Of a DNA stretch of 64,000 nt, positions 48,094-58,767 are shown piece by piece. The notes beneath the pieces are model-generated. The model saw only the letters and a list, made by a program, of their open reading frames with translations, did not search any database and was not told the origin of the DNA. Numbering within the stretch: position 1 is the stretch's first letter; every line of letters starts with the position of its first letter. The stretch is taken from NCBI GenBank assembly GCA_007695145.1, contig REEI01000080.1:48718-112717 (forward strand), read 5' to 3'. A program made the position numbers and the translations under genes. This DNA comes from Saprospirales bacterium. GTDB taxonomy: Bacteria > Bacteroidota > Bacteroidia > Chitinophagales > Saprospiraceae.

Positions 48094-49713
48094 TTACTGT
48101 ATGCTGTAATAGGTTGGCGCATCTGGCCCCACCGGCATACCAAGTGCAAACACCCACACGTAAAACAGTATAACCCATCCAACGAAAAACAACATGCTAT
48201 AGGGAAGCATCATGCTGATAATTGTGCCTATCCCTAAATTTTTATCGTACTTATTGGCAAAGGCCAGAATAAGACCAAAGTAACTCATCATGGGGGTGAT
48301 GATATTGGTGACAGAATCCCCAATCCGATAGGCAGCCTGAATCACTTCCGGACTGTAACCAATGAGCATCAGCATGGGAACAAAGATGGGGGCAGTTACA
48401 GCCCACTGAGCTGAAGCGGAACCCAACATTAGATTGACGGATCCTGAGATGAGGATAAAGCCGAAAAAGACCTCTGGTCCGGTCATTCCAATATTGTCGA
48501 GAAACTCTGCTCCTTTCACGGCGAATATTTGACCTAAGTTACTCCATCCAAAAAAGGCAACAAACTGAGCCGCGAAAAATACGATTACAATATAAAGACC
48601 CAAGGTAGACATAGCATTGGCCATTCCATCAATTACATCCTTATCATTTTTCATACTGCCGGTGACCTTTCCATAGACAAAACCGGGGATGAGGAAAAAT
48701 ATAAAAATAAAGGTCACAATTCCTCGAAAGAAGGGTGAATTGAGTGTTTCTCCTGTTTCCGGATTTCTCAAAACCCCATTTTCAGGCAGTATTGTAAGAG
48801 AAAGTAAAATCAACATAATTAATACTGTCAGTCCTGTCAATTTCAATCCTTTGATCTCAGTTTTGGTCAACGGCTCCATGATGGATTGATCTGACAGGTC
48901 CTCCATGGCAATGCTTGAATCGTATTTTCCAAGTTTGGGTTCCACTATTCGCAGTGTCACAAGGGTGCCTACCAGAGTAATCATAAAAGTACTGATCAGC
49001 ATAAAATAGTAATTGACCGCTGCGTGTACTTCGTATTCCGGATCAATTATATTAGCGGCTTCCTGTGTCAAACCGGCCAATAGAGGGTCTATGGTTCCAA
49101 TTAGAATATTGGCACTGTAACCCCCCGATACGCATGCAAAACCACAAGCAAGACCGGCGAGTGGATGTCTACCCATGGAGTAAAAGACAACGGCAGCAAG
49201 AGGAACCAATACCACATATCCCATTTCCGATGCTGTATTGGAGACCACTGCAGCAAAACAAATAGCAACTGTGACAAGAGTTTTTGCAGATTGATAGGAA
49301 GCAGCTTTTAAAACCAATCCTCTGATACATGCTGAAATCAACCCCGACCGCTCAGAAACGCCCACTCCCAGAAGAGCTACCAAAACCACCCCGAGAGGAG
49401 CAAAACCTGTAAAATTTGGGACCAGATTGGCCACTATTCTTCGGAAACCTTCTCCATTGAGTAGGCTCACAGCTTCGATAATACCATCCTCTGCTCGCCC
49501 TGGTGCTCCCGGAGGTCGTGGGTCCTCCGCACTCCAACTAAACCAGTCAGCTACACCACTCAGGAAAATCACACCAAGGGCAAAAATTGCAAACAAGGTC
49601 ACGGGATGCGGGAGTAAATTTCCCAACCACTCTACAAAATCGAGAAATTTGGTGAACCACCCCCTTTTTTGAGATGATCCATATTTAGTCTCTGTTGGCT
49701 CCTTTTCTTCCAT
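48094..49713 (-). CDS. AbgT-family transporter
   Basis: NLLPHPVTLFAIFALGVI; GFAPLGVVLVALLGVGVSERSGLISACIR; SASAQWAVTAPIFVPMLMLIGYSPE. Confidence 0.9.
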   Translation of the reverse strand: MEEKEPTETKYGSSQKRGWFTKFLDFVEWLGNLLPHPVTLFAIFALGVIFLSGVADWFSWSAEDPRPPGAPGRAEDGIIEAVSLLNGEGFRRIVANLVPNFTGFAPLGVVLVALLGVGVSERSGLISACIRGLVLKAASYQSAKTLVTVAICFAAVVSNTASEMGYVVLVPLAAVVFYSMGRHPLAGLACGFACVSGGYSANILIGTIDPLLAGLTQEAANIIDPEYEVHAAVNYYFMLISTFMITLVGTLVTLRIVEPKLGKYDSSIAMEDLSDQSIMEPLTKTEIKGLKLTGLTVLIMLILLSLTILPENGVLRNPETGETLNSPFFRGIVTFIFIFFLIPGFVYGKVTGSMKNDKDVIDGMANAMSTLGLYIVIVFFAAQFVAFFGWSNLGQIFAVKGAEFLDNIGMTGPEVFFGFILISGSVNLMLGSASAQWAVTAPIFVPMLMLIGYSPEVIQAAYRIGDSVTNIITPMMSYFGLILAFANKYDKNLGIGTIISMMLPYSMLFFVGWVILFYVWVFALGMPVGPDAPTYYSIQ

Positions 49714-49928
49714 TCAGCAAAATTTTCATGGTTTCTTCGGATTTATTGCAAGGCAATAGACCGACGGATTAATTGAAAAAACGCTAAATTATGAAATTCC
49801 ACCAATATCAATGTTCAGGCATTTTTGATAGCAAGTCTTTTCCTGTTCTACATCTCAATACTTTTAGGAGCAATAATGCAAGCTATTATAGATTGGAAAC
49901 TTTTTTAAACAATTAACATGCAATGGCC

Positions 49929-49957
49929 TTTGCAGTAATAATGGAATGGTATTTTTG
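49929..49957 (+). promoter_or_regulatory. Bacteroidota-type promoter TTTG-N17-TATTTTTG
   Basis: TTTG 49929-49932 and TATTTTTG 49950-49957, about 90 nt upstream of the TonB-dependent receptor gene. Confidence 0.45.
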
Positions 49958-50043
49958 ATTATCAAGTTTGAATAAATGATAGAAAGGACCTTTTTTGATG
50001 AATACAAGGATCGTTTAAATTTTGAAAGTTATCCTCACAAAGA

Positions 50044-52527
50044 ATGCCTCTGATACGAATGATAAAATTGGATATGCACTTATTTTTTCAAGCCTGCGAA
50101 AGAACTCTACAAATTTTTGTAATGGCAGCCTGCTTTTTGCTATTGATTCAATATCTGTCATTCGCTCAAGCACAGTCTCTGATATCAGGACAAATTGTTG
50201 ATGAGTCGAGTGGAGTTGCAGTTGATTTCTCTAATGTTTCCCTGCTCAATTTTTCAGACAGTAGTTTAGTCAGAGGAACAACTACTGATTTCGATGGGCG
50301 ATTTGAGCTCTCAGCTTCCCCCGGAGAATACTTAATGCGCGTTTCCTTTTTGGGGTATGAGACCTATTTTAAAAAAATAAATCTCCAGGAGGAGCATTTG
50401 GACCTTCGTACTATTGAAATTCGGGAATCGGCTGCAATGCTTCAGGAGGTTTCTGTGGAGGCAGCTGCTTTGATGTTTCGCACTGAAATTGACAAGAGAG
50501 TTTACGATGTCTCCAATACCATAGCGGCTGAAGGTGGTTCCGCTATTCAGCTGCTCGAAACCCTACCGTCCATTCAAGTAGATGATGAGGGGCAAATAAA
50601 CCTAAGGGGCAGCAGCAATCTCCTCATATATATCAATGGCCGCCCAACCAACCTGACCTCTGATGATACGGAGTCCATACTCGAACAATACCCGGCCAAC
50701 GCGATAAAAAGTGTGGAGGTGATTACCAATCCCTCGGCCAGGTTTGATGCCGAAGGTGTTGGAGGTATAATCAATTTGATTCTCAATGAATCTGAGCTGA
50801 ATGGTTTGAATGGTCAGGTGACAGCAGGGGTGGGAACCGGGAATAAATTCAATGTTGGAACTACCCTAAATTACCGCAGCAACGGTTGGAATTTCACCCT
50901 TGGATATAATTTTCAATACAGAGAGAGGTGGGAGTATAGCGAAAGTTTGAGAGAGAGTTTTCGTGGGAATATTTCTCCGGTACTCGACCAGCAGTACGAT
51001 ACTGAGAATTGGGACAGAACCCACCTTTTGCGACCGGGAATAGAGTATCAATTCAACGAGCACTCAAGTATAAACCTTTTTTCATCCATGAATCTGAGAT
51101 CACGCGATCGGGAGAGGGTCTATCAGATTCGTAGCAGGGATGTCAACCACCGTCAAGACAGCGCATATATTCGGCTCCTTGAAGAAGATCAATCGCGAAT
51201 CAATCTGGAAGGAGGCTTGAGCTTTCAGACGAATTTTGGCAGAGAGGGGTATGACTTTCGCGCAATGTTTACTCATTCATGGTCGGATCAGGATCGAATC
51301 GAATACTTCGATCAGGAATTCAGAGATGAAGATGATCTACCTGTTGCATCAAAAAGAGAGTTACAGACTTATGAGCGACCTCTTGAAAGTAGATTGAGTC
51401 TTTTTCAGTTGGATTTTTCCATGCCATTGAATGAATTCCAATTTGAAATCGGTTGGAAAACCACTTTTTCCAGTGAATTCAGGGAGCAGATATTCAACGA
51501 CTTTGATTTTTCAGAAAACTCCTTTAAACAAAACGCCTTGTTAACCGATCAATTCGACTTTGACGAAAATATCCACGCAGCCTATCTCATCCTGGGAGGG
51601 AATACTGGCCGTTGGGGATATCAGGCCGGACTGAGAGCTGAGTACACCAATACTGAATCCTACCAACCTCGGATTGATTCTACACATACTAACAATTATT
51701 TCGACCTCTTTCCCTCTGCCTTTCTTTCTTATGAATTGGCAGAAAACACCATTATTCAGGCTAGCTACAGCCGAAGAATTAGCCGACCAAGCATGGGGAG
51801 GCTTATGCCATTTCTGAATGCTCAGGACCTGCTCAATATGAGACTGGGCAATCCCTATCTTGAACCTCAGTACACGGACAACTACGAGCTTTCCTTTGAT
51901 AAGATGTGGGAGGAATTCTTTTTTACTGCCTCTCTCTTCCACCGAAATGCTAAAAATACATTTACCAGGGTTTATCAGCTGTTTGAAGATCGCTCCTCCG
52001 TAGTCACCTGGCAGAATGCAGACAACAGACAAAGTACCGGTTTAGAGATAGTCAATCAGTGGTTTGTAAACAGAAATACCGACCTGTCGCTCACTACCAG
52101 TATTTACCACAATCGAATAAGTGGTGAAGATGAAAGTGGGAGATACTCCAACTCCCGGATGAGTTGGACTGTCAATTTGATGGGAAACACACGCATCAGT
52201 AACTGGTTCTCATTTCAGTTAATTGCCAACTACCGAGGTCCTATTGTCCTTCCTCAGGGAAGCATAGATCCTAGATATTCCTTAAATATTGGATTTAGAA
52301 GGGAAGTGCTGAATAGAAATGGCACCATAAGTCTAAGCGTGTCTGATGTATTAAAAACCAGAAACTTTACCTTGAATACCGAGAGTCCGGACTTTAATCA
52401 AAGGAGATATTTTGAAAGAGAAAGCAGGGTACTGAATCTGTCTTTCACCTATCGATTCAGAGGATACCAGGATAGATCAGACCGCAGACAGCAGCAAATC
52501 AATGGCGGCGAGGACGCGGTTTTTTAA
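50044..52527 (+). CDS. TonB-dependent receptor / outer membrane beta-barrel protein with CarboxypepD_reg-like N-domain
   Basis: SLISGQIVDESSGVAVDFSNVSLLNFSD; plug motif LLETLPSIQVDDEGQINLRGSSNLLIYINGRPTNL; YPANAIKSVEVITNPSARFDAEGVGGIINLIL. Confidence 0.92.
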   Translation: MPLIRMIKLDMHLFFQACERTLQIFVMAACFLLLIQYLSFAQAQSLISGQIVDESSGVAVDFSNVSLLNFSDSSLVRGTTTDFDGRFELSASPGEYLMRVSFLGYETYFKKINLQEEHLDLRTIEIRESAAMLQEVSVEAAALMFRTEIDKRVYDVSNTIAAEGGSAIQLLETLPSIQVDDEGQINLRGSSNLLIYINGRPTNLTSDDTESILEQYPANAIKSVEVITNPSARFDAEGVGGIINLILNESELNGLNGQVTAGVGTGNKFNVGTTLNYRSNGWNFTLGYNFQYRERWEYSESLRESFRGNISPVLDQQYDTENWDRTHLLRPGIEYQFNEHSSINLFSSMNLRSRDRERVYQIRSRDVNHRQDSAYIRLLEEDQSRINLEGGLSFQTNFGREGYDFRAMFTHSWSDQDRIEYFDQEFRDEDDLPVASKRELQTYERPLESRLSLFQLDFSMPLNEFQFEIGWKTTFSSEFREQIFNDFDFSENSFKQNALLTDQFDFDENIHAAYLILGGNTGRWGYQAGLRAEYTNTESYQPRIDSTHTNNYFDLFPSAFLSYELAENTIIQASYSRRISRPSMGRLMPFLNAQDLLNMRLGNPYLEPQYTDNYELSFDKMWEEFFFTASLFHRNAKNTFTRVYQLFEDRSSVVTWQNADNRQSTGLEIVNQWFVNRNTDLSLTTSIYHNRISGEDESGRYSNSRMSWTVNLMGNTRISNWFSFQLIANYRGPIVLPQGSIDPRYSLNIGFRREVLNRNGTISLSVSDVLKTRNFTLNTESPDFNQRRYFERESRVLNLSFTYRFRGYQDRSDRRQQQINGGEDAVF

Positions 52528-52608
52528 TTGCTTTCGAGGCAATGCCACTGACAGATGGAAACCCAGATCCTTTGTCATTGAGTAATTTTGAACAATTCAG
52601 CTTAGAAA

Positions 52609-53334
52609 TTAATGTGCGGGAATCAATAGATGGCTTTCCGCCCCCGGTCCACCTATGATTTGCGGTTCGCGGTAGTAGAAAATCCTTCCTCTCGAGTAAA
52701 GTTCTACAAAAAGCTCTTCGATCGGGTATACATGGAAGTCACCGGTGCTATTGTGGTGAAGGTGCATTTTTTTAGCTATCAATTCCTCTCCGAATACAAA
52801 GCCAGATCCGAAGTGGTAGATGTAAAAATTCTCACAGCTTCCACTCAGATAGAGGTCAGGTGAACCTTTTTCCAGCAAAAAGCGCAGATATTGGAAGTCA
52901 CCTGACAGGTGGATATCTCTACCCGATCGCAATGAATTGAACTCAAGAGTATCCATTTTAAGATCATAAGCGTGAAAGTCTCCGTAATTATACAAATTTA
53001 CAATTCTCAAAAGATTGGTGTAGATTTCAACTTCAGTTCTGGAATTTCCCGACCAATTGCATGAATTATTGTCTCTTATAATCAGCTCCTTTCCATTGGA
53101 GTTTATGGAAATATTTTCCAGACGATTTTCTTTACCCCTGATTACTGCCTTACTTTTATCGGATTGAATGATATTGATATCAAGATAATCGTGAATGGTG
53201 ATAATCTCGAATTCAGGTATCTCCAGTTCAATTTCTTTGACAGAGGCGGATGAATTGAAACAGGGGCTGTCACTACATGATTGGATGCAGAAAACAATTG
53301 CAAAAATGGCAAGATATGGTACTTTCATAATCAC
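52609..53334 (-). CDS. Lipoprotein with DUF2807/GIN-like auto-transporter head domain
   Basis: Lipobox-like FCIQSCSDS; repetitive beta architecture (LYLSGSCENFYIYHFGSG). Confidence 0.65.
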   Translation of the reverse strand: MIMKVPYLAIFAIVFCIQSCSDSPCFNSSASVKEIELEIPEFEIITIHDYLDINIIQSDKSKAVIRGKENRLENISINSNGKELIIRDNNSCNWSGNSRTEVEIYTNLLRIVNLYNYGDFHAYDLKMDTLEFNSLRSGRDIHLSGDFQYLRFLLEKGSPDLYLSGSCENFYIYHFGSGFVFGEELIAKKMHLHHNSTGDFHVYPIEELFVELYSRGRIFYYREPQIIGGPGAESHLLIPAH

Positions 53335-54452
53335 TGTGCACTTATGGTATAGCCGATGCCAAAGTCCAGAAAATTGGCCTTGAAATAGTTGGAAAATATA
53401 CCGGCATGATAGAAGAATGAAGGGTGAAACTGTCTCCTGAAGGCAAAGCGATGATAAAATCCGGCTGTTGGTCCGGAATAACTGATTACTGTATAACCCT
53501 TGGTTAGCACCAGGCTGGACTTACCTACTCGCATACCTACCCCGCCAAATAGTCCCACTTGATAGTTGTTGCTGCGGGAGAAAGAACCATTGTTTCTGAT
53601 TTCAAGGTCTCGTCTGTTGGAGGCATTGTAAACCAGGTCAATTCCGGTAGTGAAAAAGAATTTTCTACTGAATCTACGGTTGAAATGACCGTTGAGAGTT
53701 CCCACTCCAAAAACAGAATTGGTGTTTATGTGAGGCGAATTCAAGGCCCCCGTCAGCATTACCTTCCATTCCCTTTTGGGTATGAAGTCCTGCAAAATCT
53801 CGGGAGTTTTGTTGCCCCGATTAAAGACGCGATAAAAACCAGCACTGGCTTGAGCGTAATTGATCCCCTTGTTGGGTTTTCTGTAAGAACCATTCGAAAA
53901 GTGGCTCATGCTGAAACCGATAGCTGCGTCCCATTCATTGTTTATCTGAATGCTGTATTCGAACATCAACTGCACAAAGACATTTAGGTGGGATCCAATA
54001 GCCAAATTCCGGTGGTTGGTTTGCTCATCAAAGGGCCTCTCCAGATAGAGTCCGCCACCAGCCAGGCGAATTTGGGCTGTTGAGTTTGAGCTGATTGAGA
54101 ACAGAGGCAACCTAAAGTAGGTTGCCAATGCATAGGAGTTTCCAAGTTTTTGAGGGTCGCCATAGTCGGAAAACCTTGCAATAAAACCTATGCTTGGGTA
54201 ATTGTAGATTTTATGCCAACGGTGACTCCCATCCACCCTCCATTCATAGCTCAACTCAAAAGATTGATAAGGTCTTCTATTGAGGTAGTACAACTCCTCC
54301 TTGTGAGGCATTAGAATTCCGTTGCTATAACGTAAACTAAGACTCCATTCCGAAGCAGTCTCCAAAGTGTCAAAAGCAGAAAAATACTCATTTGCCCATA
54401 TGGGAAATACAACAGCAACCACCCACAATATGCTGAGTAAACCTCTATTCAT
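53331..54452 (-). CDS. PagL-like lipid A deacylase / acyloxyacyl hydrolase family outer membrane protein
   Basis: IGFSMSHFSNGSYRKPNKGINYAQASAGFYRVF resembles the PagL His/Ser motif (HxSNG..KPN.GIN); barrel-like C-terminus. Confidence 0.75.
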   Translation of the reverse strand: MNRGLLSILWVVAVVFPIWANEYFSAFDTLETASEWSLSLRYSNGILMPHKEELYYLNRRPYQSFELSYEWRVDGSHRWHKIYNYPSIGFIARFSDYGDPQKLGNSYALATYFRLPLFSISSNSTAQIRLAGGGLYLERPFDEQTNHRNLAIGSHLNVFVQLMFEYSIQINNEWDAAIGFSMSHFSNGSYRKPNKGINYAQASAGFYRVFNRGNKTPEILQDFIPKREWKVMLTGALNSPHINTNSVFGVGTLNGHFNRRFSRKFFFTTGIDLVYNASNRRDLEIRNNGSFSRSNNYQVGLFGGVGMRVGKSSLVLTKGYTVISYSGPTAGFYHRFAFRRQFHPSFFYHAGIFSNYFKANFLDFGIGYTISAQ

Positions 54453-54629
54453 TGAAAATACTCATTTACACTTAATGCGAATATATAAAACATTACTTGG
54501 ATTCAATCAAATACCCAATCGAACAATTTGACTTTTGGCTTTAAAGATTAGATCACTGATTTTTTTTGTCAATTAGAGAATTTGACATTAACTTTATGGC
54601 AATTTTTTATTCAATTCTAAACGTGCCTC

Positions 54630-55949
54630 ATGGAGAAATTTATTTCAATCAGTTTCCTTTTAGGATTTATCTTAATCTGCTTTCAGAGTATACAGGTAAA
54701 TGCCCAGATGAAGATGATGTGTGGAGATGGCCTGTTAAAGGCTCAGATGGAGCGCAATTATCCCGGCTATAATGATGTCCTTGAAAAGACTTTTGAAGAT
54801 GCCAGAGCGCGGGCGATTACCCCCTACAGGGGTCAGCCTGTTTACACCATACCCGTAGTTGTGCATGTGGTATGGAAGGAAGAGGAAGAGAATCTCCACG
54901 ATTCGATCATCATCAATCAGATTGAGGTTTTGAATGAAGACTTTCGAAGGTTGAATGCTGACGCGGGCAATCTTCGGGCAATTTTTGCCGACAGGGTAGG
55001 TGATCCGGGAATCGAGTTTGAGTTGGTTGCAATCGAAAGGGTTCAGACAAATGCTGAGTTTACCCCAACCTTATTGGGCCTTCCCGATCAATTGAAAATT
55101 TCAGAACAGGGTGGAAGTGATGCGTGGGATACTGAGAGGTACATGAATTTATGGGTTTGCAAAATACAACCTTTGAGTATTTTTGGCGTACCACTTGGAC
55201 AGGTCCTTGGATATGCCTATCCTCCTGCTGATCTTGATAATTGGCCCGAAGGGGCGTCAGCTCCCAGTCCTGAGGTAGATGGGGTAGTTGTAGATTACAG
55301 AATATTTGGTCGAAACAATTCCTTGAAGATAGATCCGGGAATCGGTGATTCTATCAGTGGTTTTGGAAGGACAGCTGTACATGAGATTGGACACTATCTG
55401 GGCTTGCGACACATTTGGGGAGATGCCTTATTCGGTGATGGATGCGCAGTAGATGATGGAGTAGATGATACCCCCAATCAGGAGGCCTCATCTAATTGGG
55501 CTTGTGATACCACTGCAAATACCTGTATAGATACCATCAATGATCTTCCCGACATGATAGAAAACTATATGGACTATTCTGATGAGAGGTGTATGAATAG
55601 TTTTACACTGGGGCAGATTGCCATAATGAGGGCTGTACTTGAGGGCCCGAGAAGTGGATTGATTGAACCGATTTCCACTGTAAGGATCAACTATGAAAGT
55701 GTGAGGATTAGCCTATATCCGAATCCTTCCTCTAACGGCAGCTTTCAACTTTCAATTGGAGGGATAAGGACAGGAGATTTAATGGTTGAAGTTTTTGACG
55801 GGATTGGTAAGATGGTCTATCAGCGCAGCAAGCTCGATTCTCTTGAAAAGATAAGCCTGGAGAACACACGGCCAGGATTGTATTTTGTAAGGATTTCAAA
55901 TATAGAAACAGGCCATTTGATAGCAACTGAAAAACTTCTTATCCATTGA
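54630..55949 (+). CDS. M43 (pappalysin/cytophagalysin-like) zinc metalloprotease with T9SS type A C-terminus
   Basis: TAVHEIGHYLGLRHIWGD; ENYMDYSDERCMNSFTLGQ Met-turn; C-terminal ISLYPNPSSNGSFQLSI...PGLYFVRI. Confidence 0.93.
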   Translation: MEKFISISFLLGFILICFQSIQVNAQMKMMCGDGLLKAQMERNYPGYNDVLEKTFEDARARAITPYRGQPVYTIPVVVHVVWKEEEENLHDSIIINQIEVLNEDFRRLNADAGNLRAIFADRVGDPGIEFELVAIERVQTNAEFTPTLLGLPDQLKISEQGGSDAWDTERYMNLWVCKIQPLSIFGVPLGQVLGYAYPPADLDNWPEGASAPSPEVDGVVVDYRIFGRNNSLKIDPGIGDSISGFGRTAVHEIGHYLGLRHIWGDALFGDGCAVDDGVDDTPNQEASSNWACDTTANTCIDTINDLPDMIENYMDYSDERCMNSFTLGQIAIMRAVLEGPRSGLIEPISTVRINYESVRISLYPNPSSNGSFQLSIGGIRTGDLMVEVFDGIGKMVYQRSKLDSLEKISLENTRPGLYFVRISNIETGHLIATEKLLIH

Positions 55950-56772
55950 TTGCCAAATCTTTGGGATAGGTAAGGCTTTTTATGAATTCGATAGAATAGC
56001 GATTGAACAGTTCAGGCTGATCGACATTGCATACATGACCACTATCTGAAATCACCTTTAGGATTGACCGCGTGTGTTTTTGGGCCAGTGTTTTTACAGA
56101 AGGCAGGAACATATAATCCTCATCGCCCATCAAATAAAGGACCGGTATAGGTAATTCCCTTTCCCTGAAGTACTTCATTATGGGATGAATGTTGGTAGTT
56201 ATCCTTATCCATCGCATGAATTCCTTTTGGTAGAGTTTTTTCGCCTCTCTTACAAAGAGGTTTCTGGATTCTGTATGTCTCCTTTTTGGCAGTAGAATCC
56301 ATGCGTAAATTTTATAAATCCACATGTAGGGAACAAAGCTCTTTATTTTTCTCGCAAACCAAAGGAGGAATTTAGAACGTGTGTTGAAACGAATGATCGC
56401 ACCTCCCATAATCATAGAATGTACCCTTTCCGGATAGAGCTCTCCGATAACCCTAATGATAATAGTTCCCAGTGAAATGCCTACAAAGTGTGCTTTTTCA
56501 ATGCCGCGCTTATCCAGCACATCAATCACATCCTGACTCACTTCTTTAAAGGTATACTGGTTTTTTCCTGTCCAATCTTTAAAAATATTGGCTGATTTGC
56601 CATGACCTCTCAGGTCTACCAGCAACACATTAAAGTTCTTTTTGTAGTCGCGGATTTGTTTAAACCAAATAGCTGAACTGCCACCGGCCCCGTGTATCAA
56701 CACTACCCAGGGGTACTCCTTCCCCTTGATATATGCTTTGTTGTAAAGTACAGGTGGATTATTGTAGTTCAT
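55939..56772 (-). CDS. Alpha/beta hydrolase
   Basis: VVLIHGAGGSSAIWFKQI; LLVDLRGHGKS; FVGISLGTIIIRVIGE; ISDSGHVCNVDQPELFN. Confidence 0.92.
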   Translation of the reverse strand: MNYNNPPVLYNKAYIKGKEYPWVVLIHGAGGSSAIWFKQIRDYKKNFNVLLVDLRGHGKSANIFKDWTGKNQYTFKEVSQDVIDVLDKRGIEKAHFVGISLGTIIIRVIGELYPERVHSMIMGGAIIRFNTRSKFLLWFARKIKSFVPYMWIYKIYAWILLPKRRHTESRNLFVREAKKLYQKEFMRWIRITTNIHPIMKYFRERELPIPVLYLMGDEDYMFLPSVKTLAQKHTRSILKVISDSGHVCNVDQPELFNRYSIEFIKSLTYPKDLAING

Positions 56773-56889
56773 ACTTATACGCTAATGTTGGTTGTAGTTT
56801 TCTTCTTACAGCTTTTCATCCGACCAATTAAGTAACTATAAGTTTAATCAAAAGTGGCGCAAATATGACAATTTTTACTGAAAGTGTTA

Positions 56890-57630
56890 TCATAACTTCA
56901 ATAATGGCCCATTTGTTTTTAGCCATTTGGTGTGAATTTTATAATCCGGATCCACTTTTTCCAGCAGCGACCAAAACTGGTGGCTGTGATTGGCATGCAC
57001 CAGGTGGCAAAGCTCGTGTAGAATTACAGCGTCTAATACCTTTTCAGGTGCCAGGATAAGGCGGGTATTGATGCTAAGCTTTCCCTTGGTTTTTGAGCAG
57101 GAGCCCCATTTAGTCGTCATATACCTCAATGAAAGGTCAAAATCACCCGGCAACCCGGCCTTTGAAGCCAACTCCATTCCCTTTAGAAAAATGATTGGTC
57201 TGTATACCCTTGCGAATAATTTCTGAAGAGTTTTTGAGACTATTTCACCTGAGACCTTATCCAGACCTTCCCTTTCAGCAGGTATTTTGATTAGACCCGA
57301 AACAAGGTTTACTTGAAAATGTCTGTGGTCAGGTGTTGAAAGCGAAATCGTATAGTCCCTATCAAAACACCGCAGCGATTGACCGTTCACATAAGTTTTT
57401 TCGCTAAATCGAGAGAGTAGACCTGGATTTTCATCTATTACCTTAGCAACCCAGGCTTTACCCTGCTCCAGGAATTCAGCCCTTTTGAAAGGACTCATTC
57501 TGGTGGGAAATCTCAGGATGAAGTTTTTTGATGCGAGTGAAAAGTATACATTCTTCCGAGCTTCATATACGAGTCTGGCCGGAATCTTGCACTCATTTAT
57601 ATCCAGGTAAACATAAGTTGACGAACTCAT
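56890..57630 (-). CDS. YgjP-like (M48/DUF45) metallopeptidase
   Basis: MTTKWGSCSKTKGKLSINTRLILAPEKVLDAVILHELCHLVHANHSHQFW. Confidence 0.9.
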   Translation of the reverse strand: MSSSTYVYLDINECKIPARLVYEARKNVYFSLASKNFILRFPTRMSPFKRAEFLEQGKAWVAKVIDENPGLLSRFSEKTYVNGQSLRCFDRDYTISLSTPDHRHFQVNLVSGLIKIPAEREGLDKVSGEIVSKTLQKLFARVYRPIIFLKGMELASKAGLPGDFDLSLRYMTTKWGSCSKTKGKLSINTRLILAPEKVLDAVILHELCHLVHANHSHQFWSLLEKVDPDYKIHTKWLKTNGPLLKL

Positions 57631-57645
57631 TGATTTAAAAGAGCG

Positions 57646-58377
57646 CTATCTGTTGGGTGCCAATCTGATGATCCTCAGCTTGTTGAAGAATAAGATGATG
57701 GGATAAATTGGGTCAAACTCAAACCATTTGAATCCAAAGTTTGGACTAGAGGCATTCTTGTGGTGATTATTGTGAAACCCTTCACCCAACATCAAGATGT
57801 CAACCGGCATAAGATTTTTGGAGGTATCTTTTACCTTGAAGTTGGTATAACCGTACTTGTGGGCGAACCAATTGATAATTACTCCATGGAATGGGCCCAT
57901 GACTGCGTGAATAGGGATCAATAGAAACATCCACCACTGAGTGGCAAAGGCCAGGTAGAAAAGGGCATAAAGAACTACCCACATGGTTCTTGAAATATTG
58001 TGAGATGCAATGCGGTCAAAGCTGTGCCATTCAGGTACTTCCTTTTTAAACTTCTCCTCCACTTCAATTTTTCCGGTGAATATGGCATCATATACAGTCT
58101 TGGTTCTCCACATCATGGAGAAAAAATTTGAGTCGTACTTTGGCGAATGAACGTCCTTCTCCGTATCTGCATAAGCGTGATGCATGCGATGCATAATACC
58201 GTAAGCATAAGGACTCAGGTAAGACGAACCCTGAAAAATCCAGGAAATTATAAAAAAGAATTTCTCCCAGAACCTCGACATATTAAACTGCTTGTGGGCA
58301 GCATATCTGTGGTGAAAAAAGGATTGGGTAAAAAGTGACAAATACCAGTGAGCTACAAAAAAACCTAAAATAACCAT
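57646..58377 (-). CDS. Acyl-CoA delta-9-type fatty acid desaturase
   Basis: His boxes HHRYAAHKQF, HRMHHAYAD, EGFHNNHHKNAS. Confidence 0.92.
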   Translation of the reverse strand: MVILGFFVAHWYLSLFTQSFFHHRYAAHKQFNMSRFWEKFFFIISWIFQGSSYLSPYAYGIMHRMHHAYADTEKDVHSPKYDSNFFSMMWRTKTVYDAIFTGKIEVEEKFKKEVPEWHSFDRIASHNISRTMWVVLYALFYLAFATQWWMFLLIPIHAVMGPFHGVIINWFAHKYGYTNFKVKDTSKNLMPVDILMLGEGFHNNHHKNASSPNFGFKWFEFDPIYPIILFFNKLRIIRLAPNR

Positions 58378-58767
58378 ATAAATATTACTGTACCAAAAAT
58401 TACAAATGCTTTACAGCTGCGCAAAGATAGGAAAAAGGACCGAATATCCAGCCATCTGACGAGACATTATGTGTCTATTAATTGTAAAATAGTTATTGCT
58501 CAAGAAATGCTTTGAAATGATATGGAATAATGATGATTGCTTCCGAATAGAATTCCTGGCATGATATAATTTGTCGGTAAAGTGATCATATTTACATTTA
58601 GTCGACCACCTGAGAACTGGGGATGGAAGAAATTGTGAGGGATGGATTTATATATACAAGATTTTACCAGCTGATTTTTTTACCTGACTCTTGAAAATTT
58701 TTCCCCCTAGTTTTTGGCAGTTAGAACGAATACCCCTACATTTGATTGCGAGAAAAAACCTGTGAAC

